Assembly: GCF_000336915.1 (NCBI RefSeq) | Contig: NZ_AOMD01000033.1 | Span: forward strand, 120,078 to 184,077 | Length of the DNA: 64,000 nt | Direction: 5' to 3' | From: Halococcus saccharolyticus DSM 5350 | GTDB lineage: Archaea; Halobacteriota; Halobacteria; Halobacteriales; Halococcaceae | Shown here: in pieces, positions 8,322 through 16,794 of the stretch | Layout of the letters: every line of letters starts with the position of its first letter | Numbering within the stretch: position 1 is the first letter of the stretch | Position numbers and translations under genes: made by a program | Notes under the pieces: model-generated | The model's database searches: none | What the model was told of the DNA's origin: nothing | Seen by the model: the letters and a program-made list of their open reading frames with translations, nothing else

Positions 8322-8411
8322 TTACGTGAGCGCGAGCGCAACGATGACGCCCACCGCGAGCAGCGCCGATACTCCGACTGTTCCCACCACGACCTTCGTT
8401 GCCTGACTCAT
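8322..8411 (-). CDS. 29-aa single-helix membrane protein
   Basis: Short ORF translating MSQATKVVVGTVGVSALLAV and then a further hydrophobic run ending ALT, a single membrane helix with an N-terminal lysine. Support: a TATA element 23-30 bp before the ATG (leaderless start), clean start and stop, and a 6-bp gap to the next gene on the same strand. Function unknown; it may be a membrane micropeptide or simply the first cistron. Confidence 0.6.
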   Translation of the reverse strand: MSQATKVVVGTVGVSALLAVGVIVALALT

Positions 8412-8433
8412 GGCCACCCTTTCTCAGGGCGGT

Positions 8434-8441
8434 GTGTTAAG
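8434..8441 (-). promoter_or_regulatory. TATA element for the small membrane ORF operon
   Basis: On the minus strand CTTAACAC lies 23-30 bp before the ATG of the 29-aa ORF, the spacing for a leaderless mRNA. Confidence 0.5.
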
Positions 8442-8530
8442 TGCTTCAATTGCCCCGTCCCGTCCTGCCCGCGACACAGTCGCCGCGATAGGCCTCCCAG
8501 TGTGACTGCGCCTGCGATCTGTCGTCCGAG

Positions 8531-9139
8531 TCACTCCGGGTACTTCGGTTCGCGCCGCTCCGCCCGTTCGAGCGCACGCTCGATCACGGCTCGCACGTCG
8601 CCGTGGAACGTGCCGCCGTGGCCGGCGTACATCCCCTCGACGCCCTCGGGGAGTCGATCGAGGATTCGCTCGATGCTCTCGATGAGCTCCTCACGGGACT
8701 GGCCCGCCATATCGGTTCGGCCGAAACTGCCGTCCTCGAATGCGCCGTCGTCGTGGACTACGACATCACCCGAGAAGATCGTCGACTCGGAGACGAACGC
8801 GACGTGGTCGTCGGCGTGGCCGGGTGTGTACACCACCTCGAACTCCTCGTCGCCGATCCCGACCCAATCGCCGTCGCCGAGCGCATCCGTGCGCCGCGGG
8901 TGATCACCGTACGCCCAGAGCTCGGGATCGAAGGCGTCGAGCACGGTGTCGAGCGCGCCGACGTGATCGCCGTGTTGGTGGGTCAGGGCGACTGCGTCGA
9001 GAGCGTCGACGTGCTCGGCGATCACGTCCTCGACGCCGTCCATCGCCCCGGCGTCGACCAGCACTGTGCGCTCGCCGTCGACGAGATATGCGTTGCAGGT
9101 GAACGTCTCGGCACCCTCGGTAACGGTGATCGCGTCCAT
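8531..9139 (-). CDS. MBL-fold metallo-hydrolase
   Basis: 202-aa metallo-beta-lactamase-fold hydrolase (glyoxalase II-like). Metal ligands are visible in order: THQHGDHVG (H54, H56, D58, H59), TPGHADDH (H108), FSGD (D125) and the C-terminal GHG (about H174). That is a complete dinuclear Zn or Fe site. It is compact and lacks the C-terminal domain of true glyoxalase II, so substrate (thioester, lactone or other) is open. Transcribed alone, divergent from the DUF5786 gene. Confidence 0.88.
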   Translation of the reverse strand: MDAITVTEGAETFTCNAYLVDGERTVLVDAGAMDGVEDVIAEHVDALDAVALTHQHGDHVGALDTVLDAFDPELWAYGDHPRRTDALGDGDWVGIGDEEFEVVYTPGHADDHVAFVSESTIFSGDVVVHDDGAFEDGSFGRTDMAGQSREELIESIERILDRLPEGVEGMYAGHGGTFHGDVRAVIERALERAERREPKYPE

Positions 9140-9233
9140 GATTCATGCTCGGCCGCCGACTGCTTGAGTGTGCCGGCAACGGGTTCATCTACTTACAAAT
9201 GTTTTTTCTGTAGGGATTCCCTTAGTGGCGTGT

Positions 9234-9416
9234 ATGGGCTTTGGGAGCTACGATGAATCCGAGCAGGGGAACCAGGAGTATGACACCGACTTCGAGAACG
9301 AGGACGACGGCGACCTCAAAACCGAAGAGAACGACCACGCGGGCGAGGTAAACTTCGAGTTCGGCGAGTCGAACGACGAACTCCTCGACCGACTGCAGGA
9401 CATCAAAGAGGAGTAG
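9234..9416 (+). CDS. DUF5786 family small acidic protein
   Basis: 60-aa, very acidic protein starting MGFGSYDESEQ, the hallmark of the haloarchaeal DUF5786 family. There is no hydrophobic segment; a C-terminal amphipathic stretch (ESNDELLDRLQDIKEE) could be a short coiled helix. Its stop (TAG) abuts the ATG of the DUF99 gene, so the two are co-transcribed and probably coupled. Function unknown. Confidence 0.8.
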   Translation: MGFGSYDESEQGNQEYDTDFENEDDGDLKTEENDHAGEVNFEFGESNDELLDRLQDIKEE

Positions 9417-10004
9417 ATGAAGACCGGGGCTCGCGCCCTCGGCGTCGCCGAATCGTACCGCTCTGACGCCGCACGGAGCACCCTCGCCGGTGCGGTGGTC
9501 CGGGCCGACCGCGTCGTCGACGGGTTCGCCGTCGACTCGTGCACCGTGGGCGGCACCGACGCCACCGAGACCGTCGTCGCTCTCGCCGATCGCCTCGCGC
9601 GCGAGGACGTCGCCTACCTACTTTTCGCCGGCATCGCGCCCGCGTGGTACAACCTCATCGACCTCCACCGTCTCCACACCGCCGTCGACCGTCCCGTGCT
9701 CTTGATCTCGTTCGAGGCGAGCCCCGGCCTCGAACCCGCGCTCCACGAGGCGTTTGCTGGCGACGCGCTCGAATCACGGCTCGAAACATATCGTGCGCAG
9801 CCGCCGCGTCGCCGGCTGTCGGTCAACGACGAGACGGTGTTCGTCCGGAGCGTGGGTCTGGCGGACGACGAGGCCGCCGACGTCGTCCGCGCGTTCACGC
9901 CGGAGGGCGGCCGGCCCGAACCGCTGCGAGTCGCCCGGCTGGTCGCCCGCGCTGCCGATGCGTGGCAGGCGATGGATGGGGGCACTCTCGATACGGCAAA
10001 CTGA
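9417..10004 (+). CDS. DUF99 (UPF0215) family protein, endonuclease V-like fold
   Basis: 195-aa archaeal DUF99 protein. The family is related to endonuclease V in fold. Visible features: GVAESYRSD at the N-terminus, AGAVVRADRVVDGFAVDSCTVGG, and ISFEASPGLE in the middle. It follows the DUF5786 ORF with no gap. A nucleic-acid role is plausible from the fold and from the uracil-DNA glycosylase about 230 bp downstream, but is not shown by the sequence alone. Confidence 0.82.
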   Translation: MKTGARALGVAESYRSDAARSTLAGAVVRADRVVDGFAVDSCTVGGTDATETVVALADRLAREDVAYLLFAGIAPAWYNLIDLHRLHTAVDRPVLLISFEASPGLEPALHEAFAGDALESRLETYRAQPPRRRLSVNDETVFVRSVGLADDEAADVVRAFTPEGGRPEPLRVARLVARAADAWQAMDGGTLDTAN

Positions 10005-10048
10005 TCGGTGGTATCGCTCTCGGGCGGAGCACTACTGGGACCGAACCC

Positions 10049-10190
10049 GACACAGATGAGAACCGCAGGCCACACCCTCCCTAGCCGATTCGCTCGATCG
10101 CTTCGCTCCCTCACTCATCCCTCGCACGAGTCGCGCGCCTCGACGGCGCGCTCCCGCGCGCCAACCGCCGACACAGCACCGCCCAGCAGC
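10049..10190 (+). repeat. Interspersed repeat, family A copy 1
   Basis: Begins CACAGATGAGAACCGCAGGC and continues with CCACACCCTCCC, then palindromic CGCTTCGCTC tracts, CATCCCTCGC, a hairpin GCGCGCC-TCGAC-GGCGCGC and CCGCGCGCC. Further copies of the same order are at 17947, 41647, 56360 (reverse) and 62998. It fills most of the gap between DUF99 and UDG genes. Confidence 0.8.
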
Positions 10191-10236
10191 TACCCCGAAG
10201 CCGGACGGTTAAGACGACCGCCAGCGAACCCGGCGT

Positions 10237-10848
10237 GTGAGCGACGATACGGGCCACATGGATGGATTGGAGGTGATCGAGTGCGAGCGCTGTCCCGAAC
10301 TCTGCGCGTCGCGCAGCCGGATCGTCAACGGGACGGGGCCCGAAGACGCCGAGTTGCTGTTCGTCGGCGAAGGGCCGGGCGAACACGAGGACGAGGGTGG
10401 CGAGCCGTTCGTCGGCCGGAGCGGAACCGTCCTCGACGATGCACTCCGCGACCACGGCCTCGAACGCGACGCCGTCCGGATCACCAACTGCGTCCGGTGT
10501 CGCCCACCGGGGAACCGCGATCCCCACAAGGATGAGCTCGCAAACTGCCGGGAGTATCTCGAACGCGAGATCAGTCGTGTGGACCCCGAGCTCGTGGTCA
10601 CGCTCGGGAAGGTCCCCACCGAACACCTCCTCGGCCGCGACGCCGCGGTCACGAAGGAGGCGGGCACGATCGAGGACGCGCGACTCGACGGAACCGCCCA
10701 CCGCGTCCTGATCTGCGTCCACCCCGCAGCCACGCTGTACGATTCGAGCCAGCAGGGGACGTTCGAGTCGGCGATCGCCACCGCCGCCGAGGTCGCTGGC
10801 GTGGCCGAGAGCGACGGGAGTGGCCAGTCGCGCCTCGGCGGGTTCTGA
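10237..10848 (+). CDS. Uracil-DNA glycosylase, family 4-type Fe-S enzyme
   Basis: 203-aa UDG removing uracil from DNA. Motif A GEGPGEHEDEGGEPFVGRSG (residues 45-63) carries the family 4 E/G pattern and motif B is HPAATLY. Cysteines for a 4Fe-4S cluster are C16 and C19 (CERC), C85/C88 (NCVRC) and C104. The given start is GTG; an ATG at 10258 (MDGLEVIECERC) is an alternative that still keeps all cysteines. In a high-GC organism this repairs cytosine deamination. Transcribed alone after a repeat-filled gap. Confidence 0.88.
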   Translation: MSDDTGHMDGLEVIECERCPELCASRSRIVNGTGPEDAELLFVGEGPGEHEDEGGEPFVGRSGTVLDDALRDHGLERDAVRITNCVRCRPPGNRDPHKDELANCREYLEREISRVDPELVVTLGKVPTEHLLGRDAAVTKEAGTIEDARLDGTAHRVLICVHPAATLYDSSQQGTFESAIATAAEVAGVAESDGSGQSRLGGF

Positions 10849-10996
10849 AATCTCGCGTAGGGTCGTATCCTCCGCTCTTTCGACGGGACCGTCTTCGGAT
10901 CACCGATCGAACGTTCGTAGTTAATGTCCCTCAAAAACTATTTGACCGTTGCGGGGATGGCCACCTGCACGGACGACTCCTCGTCCGAGAGACACT

Positions 10997-11698
10997 ATGG
11001 ATGTCGAACTCACCCACCGCCCGTCGTACACCCACCTCGTGGTCGAACTCGCCGCCGGCGAAACCGTCATGGCCGAACCCGGCGCGATGGTCACCCACTC
11101 GCCGTCGGTGTCGATCGAGACGGAATCGAGCCGTGACGGTCTCGTGAGCTCCGCGAAATCGATGCTCGGCGGCGAGTCGGCGTTTGCCAACCGGTTCACT
11201 GCCGAGAGCGAGCCAGGGACCGTGACGCTCTCGCCGCCGACACCCGGTGACGTCCACCACCACGAACTCGACGGCGAGACGCTGTACGCCGTCGACGGGG
11301 CGTATCTCGCCTCCGATCCCGATATCGACATCGACTCGGAGTTCGGCGGCCTGGAGTCGATGCTGTCAGGTGCGGGCCTCACGCCGCTCGCGCTGAAGGG
11401 TACCGGCGACGTGTTCATCGAGGCGTTCGGTGGATTGGAGACTATCGCCCTCGATCACGGTGAGTCCCACGTCGTCGATAACGACCACGTCGTGGCGTGG
11501 GAGGGCAGCGTCGAGTTCGATGCGCGCCGGGTCGGCGGGCTGAAATCCACACTCCTCAGCGGCGAGGGGATCGTAATGGACTTCACCGGTCCCGGGACGG
11601 TGTGGTACCAGACCCGCGGGCTCGATACCTTCACCGAGGAGATCATGGAAGCGATGCCCGGCACCGGCGACGACGGCGGTTTCGAAGTCGAGTTCTGA
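10997..11698 (+). CDS. AIM24/TIGR00266 family protein
   Basis: 233-aa protein of the AIM24 beta-helix family (related to tryptophan RNA-binding attenuator-like folds). Characteristic pieces: AGETVMAEPGAMVTHS, a central LAGGESAF-like loop (MLGGESAFANRF), ALKGTGDVFIEAFG, and GPGTVWYQTRGLDTF near the C-terminus. The ATG at 10997 is preferred over an upstream in-frame start since family members begin at MDVEL. A TATA-like AAAAACTATTTGACC lies about 55 bp upstream. Molecular function is unknown. Confidence 0.85.
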   Translation: MDVELTHRPSYTHLVVELAAGETVMAEPGAMVTHSPSVSIETESSRDGLVSSAKSMLGGESAFANRFTAESEPGTVTLSPPTPGDVHHHELDGETLYAVDGAYLASDPDIDIDSEFGGLESMLSGAGLTPLALKGTGDVFIEAFGGLETIALDHGESHVVDNDHVVAWEGSVEFDARRVGGLKSTLLSGEGIVMDFTGPGTVWYQTRGLDTFTEEIMEAMPGTGDDGGFEVEF

Positions 11699-11737
11699 AA
11701 GCGTCGAACCACCGTCCGAAACGCACCGGTCCGCTGT

Positions 11738-12439
11738 TCAGCCGAGCGCGCGTCGGACGTTGTCGGGAAACACGTCGCGATCGAGCCGACGCCGGACACT
11801 GGGAACGGCGTCGGCTGGCGTGGCGAGATCGAACGACGGCAGTGTGTGAACCGGCACGCCAGTCATGCGTTCGAGCTCGGCCCCGTTCGTCCGCTCGGCG
11901 ATCGTCTCGCCGGCGTACTCGTTCAGGACGACGGCGTGGGTCCGAACGCCACGCGCCGCGAGTGCCTCGACCGTGAGCGCGGTGTGGTTCAGCGTCCCGA
12001 GTCCCGAGCGTGCGACCACCACCGCCGGGAGTTCGAGGTCGGCGACGAGGTCGATCACCTCTCGATCGTCGACGAGCGGCACCCGAACCCCACCGACGCC
12101 TTCGAGCACCCCGACCTCGCTGGTAGCGAGCGCCCGCTCGCAGCCCTCGCGGATCGCAGCGTACGAGAGCGACGCGCCGATCTGCTCGGCGGCGACGCGC
12201 GGCGCGAGTGGCGGTTCGAGCCGTTCGATGCAGGTCGCGGCGTCGTCTGTCTCACACGCTTCGGCGACGAACTCCGCATCGTCGTCGGGCGGATAGCCAG
12301 TCTGAACCGGCTTGACGGCGCGCGCATCCACGCCGTCCTCGCGAAGCCACCCGACGAGCCCAGCGGTGACGACCGTCTTGCCCACTCCCGTGTCGGTCCC
12401 CACCACCGCGAACGTCCCCTCCGAAGCCGTTTCACTCAT
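11738..12439 (-). CDS. bioD: Dethiobiotin synthetase
   Basis: 233-aa BioD, ATP-dependent closure of the ureido ring from 7,8-diaminopelargonate (or its carbamate) to dethiobiotin. The P-loop GTDTGVGKTVV is near residues 14-24, VKPVQTGYPP is the substrate loop and EGVGGVRVPL the switch region. It overlaps the end of bioF by 8 bp and is the last gene of the operon. Confidence 0.93.
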   Translation of the reverse strand: MSETASEGTFAVVGTDTGVGKTVVTAGLVGWLREDGVDARAVKPVQTGYPPDDDAEFVAEACETDDAATCIERLEPPLAPRVAAEQIGASLSYAAIREGCERALATSEVGVLEGVGGVRVPLVDDREVIDLVADLELPAVVVARSGLGTLNHTALTVEALAARGVRTHAVVLNEYAGETIAERTNGAELERMTGVPVHTLPSFDLATPADAVPSVRRRLDRDVFPDNVRRALG

Positions 12440-13709
12440 CCAGTACTCCAGCAGCGCGCCCCGCCTCGTGGAACGCTTCCAGACACCGCTCGATCTCCCT
12501 CTCGGTGTGCGTCGCCATCGGAGCGACGCGAATCCGACTCGTCCCCTCGGGCACCGTCGGCGGGCGGATCGCCGGCGCGACGATCCCGTGCTCGGCGAGT
12601 GACTCCCCGAACGCGACCGCCTTCGACCTATTGCCGACGAGCACCGGGAGGATCTGGCTTTCGCCGAGCACGCGATAGCCCATTTCGTCGAGTCCGTCGC
12701 GGAGCCGTTCGACGACGTTCCACAGCCGCTCGCGGCGCTCGCCCTCGCGGGCGATAGCGAGGGCTTCGCGCGCCGCAGCCGCTGCTGGTGGCGCGAGGCC
12801 GGTCGAAAACACGAACGAGCGCGCGGCGTTCGCGAGGTGTTCGACCAGCGCCTCGCTTCCGGCGACGTACCCGCCCTGGCTCGCGAGCGCCTTCGAGAGC
12901 GTCCCCAACTGGACTTGCACCCGATCCCCGAGCCCTTCGTGTCCGACGATCCCGGCTCCGTCGGCGTAGAGACCAGTCGCGTGGGCTTCGTCGACCATCA
13001 CCCACGCGCCGTGACGCTCGGCGGCGTCACAGATCGCCGCGAGCGGAGCGACGTCGCCGTCCATGCTGAACACCGAGTCGGTCACGACCAGCCACGATTC
13101 GTCTTCGCCCTTCCTTGCCTGCTCGTCTCGTCTCGCCATCGCCGCGCCGAGCGCATCGGCGTCCGCGTGATCGTAGACCATCGTCTCCGCACACGCGAGT
13201 CGGCAGCCGTCCACGATGCTCGCGTGGTTCAGCTCGTCGGAGAAGATCACGTCGGGCGCGAGCGCGGCGATCGTGCCGACGTTCGCGGCGTAGCCCGACG
13301 AGAAGACGAGCGCACGCTCGGTGTCCTTCGTCCGGGCGAGGTTGCGTTCGAGCGCGCGGTGGACGGGCGTATCGCCGGTGACGAGGCGGCTCGCGCCCGC
13401 GCCGGTTCCCACCTCTCGGGCTGCCGCCGCAGCCGCCTGCTGCACGCGATCGTTGTCGGCCAATCCGAGGTAGTTGTTCGACGCGAGGATCACCTGATCT
13501 TCGCCCGCGAAGTTCGAGATTCCATCACCTGGATCGGTGGCCACGCGGCTCCGTGCCGCGACCCGCTCGGTCGGCGCGAGGTCGCGCCGGAGACCTCGCT
13601 GCTCGCGTGCGTCGAGTCGCTCCCGGAGGGCGAAGCCATGCGCTGAATTCTGATGGTCGTCTTCGACGGTCTCCGTCGTTTCCGGGACGGTCGTGTCGCG
13701 TTCTGCCAT
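12432..13709 (-). CDS. bioF: 8-amino-7-oxononanoate synthase
   Basis: 425-aa PLP enzyme of the alpha-oxoamine synthase family; condenses pimeloyl thioester with alanine to KAPA. PLP lysine K273 sits in GTLSKALASQGG, with D240 and H243 in VDEAHATG and the substrate strand NNYLGL at 78-83. About 30 extra acidic N-terminal residues precede the family core. Its start abuts the stop of the bioU-like gene (1-nt overlap). No bioC/bioH/bioW/bioI gene for pimelate supply is present in the window. Confidence 0.92.
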   Translation of the reverse strand: MAERDTTVPETTETVEDDHQNSAHGFALRERLDAREQRGLRRDLAPTERVAARSRVATDPGDGISNFAGEDQVILASNNYLGLADNDRVQQAAAAAAREVGTGAGASRLVTGDTPVHRALERNLARTKDTERALVFSSGYAANVGTIAALAPDVIFSDELNHASIVDGCRLACAETMVYDHADADALGAAMARRDEQARKGEDESWLVVTDSVFSMDGDVAPLAAICDAAERHGAWVMVDEAHATGLYADGAGIVGHEGLGDRVQVQLGTLSKALASQGGYVAGSEALVEHLANAARSFVFSTGLAPPAAAAAREALAIAREGERRERLWNVVERLRDGLDEMGYRVLGESQILPVLVGNRSKAVAFGESLAEHGIVAPAIRPPTVPEGTSRIRVAPMATHTEREIERCLEAFHEAGRAAGVLDE

Positions 13710-14830
13710 CAGAACCCTGGCATCAGGTCCGCGGGGCCGAACACGCCGTACTCGCCCGCACGATTGCGCCGCACGCCCGCCTTCAGGTAGCCGAGTGCGG
13801 GGCCGTTGACGTTCGCCGCCATGCTGGTCTCGTCACCGAGTTCGAAGGTGTTGGTCGCGCGCTCGCCGTCGAACGTTTTCCCGGTGACGGTCACGGTCGT
13901 CGTGGTGGGCTTCTCGTCGTTGCGTACGTCGAGCACGCCGCCGACGGTCACGTCTGCGGCGTCGCAGATGCCCGCTCGCTCCAAGAGCACGTCGTCGGCG
14001 TGTTCCATGTCCTCGAACTCGATCACGCCGTTGTGATCGTCGACGATCGCTTCGATCTCGTCGTCCGAGAGGTCGCGTGCGCTCTCGTTGTCGTAGCCAG
14101 GCAAGTGTGCGATATCCTCTCTGACTGTGCCCCGGTTGTCCTCGTAGCCCGATTGCAGTCCGACGCCCCAGTGGATATCCACTGCTTCGACTTCGACGAA
14201 CGACTGGGCGGCGAGTGCCGCCGCACCGGTCAGGAAGCCTGGCGTCGCGCCCGCACCGCAGACGAACGTGATCCCCGACTCCTCGAAGGCGTCGGGACGC
14301 TCGTCGAGCAGCCCGATCACCCGCGATCGCTTCAGAACATCGACGAGCACGCCCTTGTAGTCCGCTGCGGCGAACTCTGCGGCGACTTCGGGGATGAAGT
14401 CGTGTTCGAGGTTCGGGAGCGCGATCAACACCGCATCGATCGCGTCGCTCTCCGCGATGGTGTCCGCGATCGGCGTCTCAGTGGGGCGGGCCTGCGCCGA
14501 CGCGACGACGCCCGCCTGCTCGCCGTGCTGTTTGACCGTCGCCGTGCCGCCGTCCGTCTGCGGCTCGCGGCTCTCGCCGGTCGCCGCTCGCCCGTCCGCG
14601 GCTTCCCGCCGGTCGGCCGCGCTCGCCACGTTCCCTTCCGTCGCGGCGAGGAGTTCGTCCACGTCGAGGCCGTCGTGATCGACCGCGATACCGTGGCGAT
14701 CGCAGGCCGCCACGGGCGTCAGCCCTTGCTTGGCCTGTGAGACTTCGAGTGCTCGCCGTCCGATACCGCCCGTACCGAGTACCGCGAATCTGATGTCGTC
14801 CATAGTCTGGATGGTGTCTCCGTCCGTCAT
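13709..14830 (-). CDS. bioU: BioU-like NAD(P)-dependent oxidoreductase of biotin synthesis
   Basis: 373-aa protein usually labelled saccharopine-dehydrogenase-like. It has a Rossmann motif VLGTGGIGRR (17-26) and LIALPNLEHDF (135-145). It lies between bioB and bioF in an operon lacking bioA. This fits BioU, the suicide enzyme first shown in cyanobacteria that donates a lysine amino group to KAPA and so replaces BioA. Candidate donor lysines are K159 and K167 (VDVLKR), unverified. An Ala/Gly/Thr-rich insertion at about 62-118 is low-complexity. The second methionine (14803) is an equally good start. Confidence 0.75.
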   Translation of the reverse strand: MTDGDTIQTMDDIRFAVLGTGGIGRRALEVSQAKQGLTPVAACDRHGIAVDHDGLDVDELLAATEGNVASAADRREAADGRAATGESREPQTDGGTATVKQHGEQAGVVASAQARPTETPIADTIAESDAIDAVLIALPNLEHDFIPEVAAEFAAADYKGVLVDVLKRSRVIGLLDERPDAFEESGITFVCGAGATPGFLTGAAALAAQSFVEVEAVDIHWGVGLQSGYEDNRGTVREDIAHLPGYDNESARDLSDDEIEAIVDDHNGVIEFEDMEHADDVLLERAGICDAADVTVGGVLDVRNDEKPTTTTVTVTGKTFDGERATNTFELGDETSMAANVNGPALGYLKAGVRRNRAGEYGVFGPADLMPGF

Positions 14831-14833
14831 CGA

Positions 14834-15955
14834 TCAGTCGTCGCTCGCGTTGCTCGTGGCCGTCCCCGCTGCCGTCTCGACCGTTGAGGTCGGCGAGTCA
14901 GCGTCGTCCCGCCCGCGAGCCTTCACGTCGGCGGGATCGAACTCGTTCGTCTCCATGTTCGGCTCCAGACCGGCGCGCTCGATCGACTCAATGTCTGCGC
15001 CGGGTGACTGGCCCGCGGTCGTGAGGTAATCCCCAGTGAGGACGCCGTCTGCACCCGCCTCGAAGGGGAGGTGTTGCTCGTCGGGCCGGAGATTGACCTC
15101 GCGCCCGCCGGTCAGCCGGACCCGTGCCTCGGGGTGGAGCAGTCGGTAGATCGCGATCGTCTTGATCAACTCCGCCGTCGAGATATCGGCGTGGTCGGCG
15201 TCGCCGAGCGGCGTGCCTTCGACGGGATTGAGGACGTTCACGGGAAGCGAGGACACCCCGATCTTCTGCAACTCGATCGCGGCCTCGACTCGATCCGTGG
15301 GTGTCTCGCCCATCCCGAGGATCACGCCAGCGCACAGGTCCATTCCGGCCTCCTTGGCGACTCGGAGGGTGTGCAGCCGATCCTCGAAGTCGTGGGTGTT
15401 CACGATCTCGTCGAAGTAGCGCCGCGAGGTCTCGATGTTGTGATTGTAGTGATTCAGCCCCTCTTCGACGAGGATCGTGGCTTCTTCTTCGGTGAGAAGG
15501 CCGAGCGAGGCGTCGACCTCCACTCTGGTCTCGTCGCGCACGAGCCGAATGGCCTCGATGACCTCGGCCCACTCCTCGGGACGGCGCTCCTTCGAGACGC
15601 CCTTCTCGGCGACCACGATCCCGAAACGTTGTGCGCCGTCGCGCTCGGCGCGTTTGGCGGCCGCGAGGATCTCCTCTGGATCGAGGAAACCGTAGGTGTC
15701 GATCCCAGTGTCGAAGTGGACCGACTGTGCGCAGAACCCGCAGTCCTCGGCGCAGTCGCCCGCCTTCGCGTTCACGATCGAACACGCGTCGACCGTGCCG
15801 TCGCCGAACTCCGATCGGACGAAATCGGCGGCTGCCGCGAGTTCCTCGACCGGCTGGGCGAGCAGCGCCACGCCGTCCGTCCGGTCGAGGCGCTCGCCGT
15901 CGAGAACACGCCCCACCGCGTCGTCGATCGTTGCGTTTCCAGTCTCGTAAACCAC
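14834..15955 (-). CDS. bioB: Biotin synthase
   Basis: 373-aa radical SAM enzyme inserting sulfur into dethiobiotin. The 4Fe-4S motif is C68-x3-C72-x2-C75 in GDCAEDCGFCAQS. Later GMGETPTDRVE and LTGGREVNLR match the BioB barrel, the latter containing the Arg ligand of the 2Fe-2S cluster. The start is GTG (GTG GTT TAC GAG), with a TATA-like CTATGAT about 28 bp upstream. The C-terminus has an acidic/Thr-rich tail of about 40 residues. It is the first gene of bioB-bioU-bioF-bioD. Confidence 0.93.
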   Translation of the reverse strand: MVYETGNATIDDAVGRVLDGERLDRTDGVALLAQPVEELAAAADFVRSEFGDGTVDACSIVNAKAGDCAEDCGFCAQSVHFDTGIDTYGFLDPEEILAAAKRAERDGAQRFGIVVAEKGVSKERRPEEWAEVIEAIRLVRDETRVEVDASLGLLTEEEATILVEEGLNHYNHNIETSRRYFDEIVNTHDFEDRLHTLRVAKEAGMDLCAGVILGMGETPTDRVEAAIELQKIGVSSLPVNVLNPVEGTPLGDADHADISTAELIKTIAIYRLLHPEARVRLTGGREVNLRPDEQHLPFEAGADGVLTGDYLTTAGQSPGADIESIERAGLEPNMETNEFDPADVKARGRDDADSPTSTVETAAGTATSNASDD

Positions 15956-16064
15956 AAATCAGAAAACAGTTGACGGGATCATAGTCCTTGCGGGCGATGG
16001 CTGCATCCGGCCGTCGACGTCGCCGAGAGAAAGCGACTTAGCCCGTCCCGTGGTACGCGACGAC

Positions 16065-16718
16065 ATGAGCGAAGCGCAGACCCAGCGCACCGCGGCGTCG
16101 GTGGTCGTGGTCGACTACGGTCTCGGCAATCTCCGGAGCGCGACCCGCGGTCTCGAACGCGCGGGGGCCGCCGTCGAGATCACCGACGACCCCGCCGCAT
16201 TCGCGGGCGCGGACGGGATCGTGCTGCCGGGCGTGGGCGCGTTCCGTGAGGGCGTCGAGAACGCCGGCCCCTATCGCGAGGCGCTGCTCGACGCCGCCGA
16301 CGCAGGGACGCCGGTGTTCGGCATCTGTCTCGGGATGCAGATGCTCCTCACCACGAGCGAGGAGGCAGAACGCGCTGGCGAGGGCGACGTCGAGGGGCTC
16401 GATCTGATCCCCGGCCGGAACGTCCGCTTTACCGGCGATCGGAAGGTGCCCCACATGGGCTGGAACGAGCTCGCGGTCGAGCGCGACCACCCGCTCGTCG
16501 AAGGGGTGGATGGGGAGTACGCCTACTTCGTTCACTCCTACTACGCCGAACCCAACGACGAGAACGCGGTCGTCGCCCGCACGGAGTACGGCGTCGACTT
16601 CCCGGCCGTCGTGGCCGACGAGTCCGGCACCGTCTTTGGGACCCAGTTCCACCCCGAGAAAAGTGGCGAGACCGGTCTGCGGATCCTGCGGAACTTCGTC
16701 GATCTCTGCGCTGAATAA
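16065..16718 (+). CDS. hisH: Imidazole glycerol phosphate synthase, glutaminase subunit
   Basis: 217-aa class I glutamine amidotransferase supplying ammonia to HisF in histidine synthesis. The nucleophile is C88 in GICLGMQ, with H196 and E198 in FHPEKSG and the N-terminal VVDYGLGNLRS typical of HisH. The start ATG (MSEAQTQ) is chosen over the GTG five codons earlier. No other his gene is nearby. It is divergent from bioB. Confidence 0.93.
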   Translation: MSEAQTQRTAASVVVVDYGLGNLRSATRGLERAGAAVEITDDPAAFAGADGIVLPGVGAFREGVENAGPYREALLDAADAGTPVFGICLGMQMLLTTSEEAERAGEGDVEGLDLIPGRNVRFTGDRKVPHMGWNELAVERDHPLVEGVDGEYAYFVHSYYAEPNDENAVVARTEYGVDFPAVVADESGTVFGTQFHPEKSGETGLRILRNFVDLCAE

Positions 16719-16794
16719 CCTGGCCGCCGGCCAACGCGTCGCTCTTCTGTCCGTTGCGAAAGAACCTTTGTGGGATGCGCGTGCAGACCGTGCA

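Noticed and set aside
10008-10236. Protein-coding gene in the repeat before the UDG
   Set aside because: The open frame consists of family A repeat translation followed by arginine-rich out-of-frame UDG sequence; no independent support.
16510-16794. N-terminal extension of the CDF transporter overlapping hisH
   Set aside because: The upstream in-frame sequence is Ser/Pro/Thr-rich antisense-like translation of hisH in another frame; the conserved protein begins at 16795.
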